A DNA stretch of 64,000 nucleotides from Phymatolithon calcareum. Its lineage: Eukaryota; Rhodophyta; Florideophyceae; Hapalidiales. The notes beneath the pieces are model-generated. The model searched no databases. It saw only the letters and a list, made by a program, of their open reading frames with translations, and was not told the origin of the DNA. Shown here piece after piece: positions 63,781-64,000 of this stretch. The stretch is taken from contig OZ345354.1 in assembly GCA_977006965.1 (NCBI GenBank), positions 992,001-1,056,000 of the forward strand, read 5' to 3'. How positions within the stretch are numbered: position 1 is the stretch's first letter; the number at the start of each line of letters is the position of its first letter. Position numbers and translations under genes: made by a program.

Positions 63781-63784
63781 GCTT

Positions 63785-63981
63785 CTCGAATGCCGCTGGT
63801 TGCGCCTCGAGACGGTGTCGAACGACTTGGCACGGCATGGGAATCGCGCGCGCGCCGACGCTCCTTGACTGCCACTGGTTGCGGCTCCAAGACAGTCTTT
63901 GGTGTTGCCGATCAATGCCTGATCCTTGATTGTCACTGGTTGCGGCTCCAAGACAGTCTTTGGTATTGCCGATTACGCTCG
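63785..63981 (+). repeat. Tandem satellite-like repeat, about 61-bp period
   Basis: Units starting near 63863 and 63924 share CACTGGTTGCGGCTCCAAGA and the following CAGTCTTTGGTrTTGCCGAT almost exactly. A more diverged unit starts near 63785 (CCGCTGGTTGCGCCTCGAGA). The array may continue past the window. Divergence rises leftward, as at the edge of a satellite block. Confidence 0.75.
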
Positions 63982-64000
63982 AATGTCATCGCGGGTGGTC

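Noticed and set aside
1-64000. CRISPR array or bacterial operon
   Set aside because: No regularly spaced identical repeats with unique spacers exist, and introns, pol III boxes and LINEs show eukaryotic DNA.

Overview
This is nuclear DNA from a eukaryote with few, short spliceosomal introns. The introns I could place are 72-135 bp, GT-AG, and sit in otherwise compact genes. Protein-coding genes form small dense islands between long gene-poor stretches full of decayed mobile elements. Eukaryotic hallmarks are a PEX16 peroxin, a TFIIB-family factor, Tpt1, a mitochondrial-type rhomboid, and a purine-synthesis ligase with a plastid-like leader. This layout (near intronless genes, islands, Copia elements) best suits a florideophyte red alga such as Chondrus crispus. 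That assignment is inference; no marker in the window proves it.

Layout. 1-9.6 kb: gene-poor, with a LINE fragment inserted in a tRNA-derived SINE-like repeat and two foldback sequences. 9.6-31 kb: the main gene island. It holds a spliced rhomboid and a divergent spliced VOC-fold gene, an inositol-polyphosphate phosphatase with a TATA box, a head-to-head pair of DEDDh-exonuclease paralogues (one apparently inactive), a TFIIB-like factor, Tpt1, a two-exon mitochondrial-type mini-protein, a three-exon membrane protein, PEX16 and an aspartic protease. 31-36 kb: a Fanzor/TnpB remnant, a foldback, a textbook 5'-truncated LINE with 13-bp target duplication, a broken SAM methyltransferase and a 19 x 7 bp minisatellite. 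36-44 kb: FkbM methyltransferase, an aspartic-protease pseudogene, GAR synthetase, a decayed aminotransferase tail beside its intact parent, and an F-box-like LRR protein. 44-45.8 kb: AT-rich, with a long palindrome and a thrice-repeated 20-bp palindromic motif. 45.8-53.2 kb: one complete but defunct Copia retrotransposon with 414-bp LTRs and an antisense reading region between RNase H and the 3' LTR. 53-64 kb: sparse, with an unknown spliced gene, a degenerate DDE-type transposase, and satellite-like repeats at the edge.

The genes are mostly unrelated housekeeping functions and do not form a pathway. The parts that look least ordinary are the active/inactive exonuclease pair sharing duplicated Cys-rich tails, the antisense gene carried by the Copia element, and three local cases of gene duplication followed by decay.
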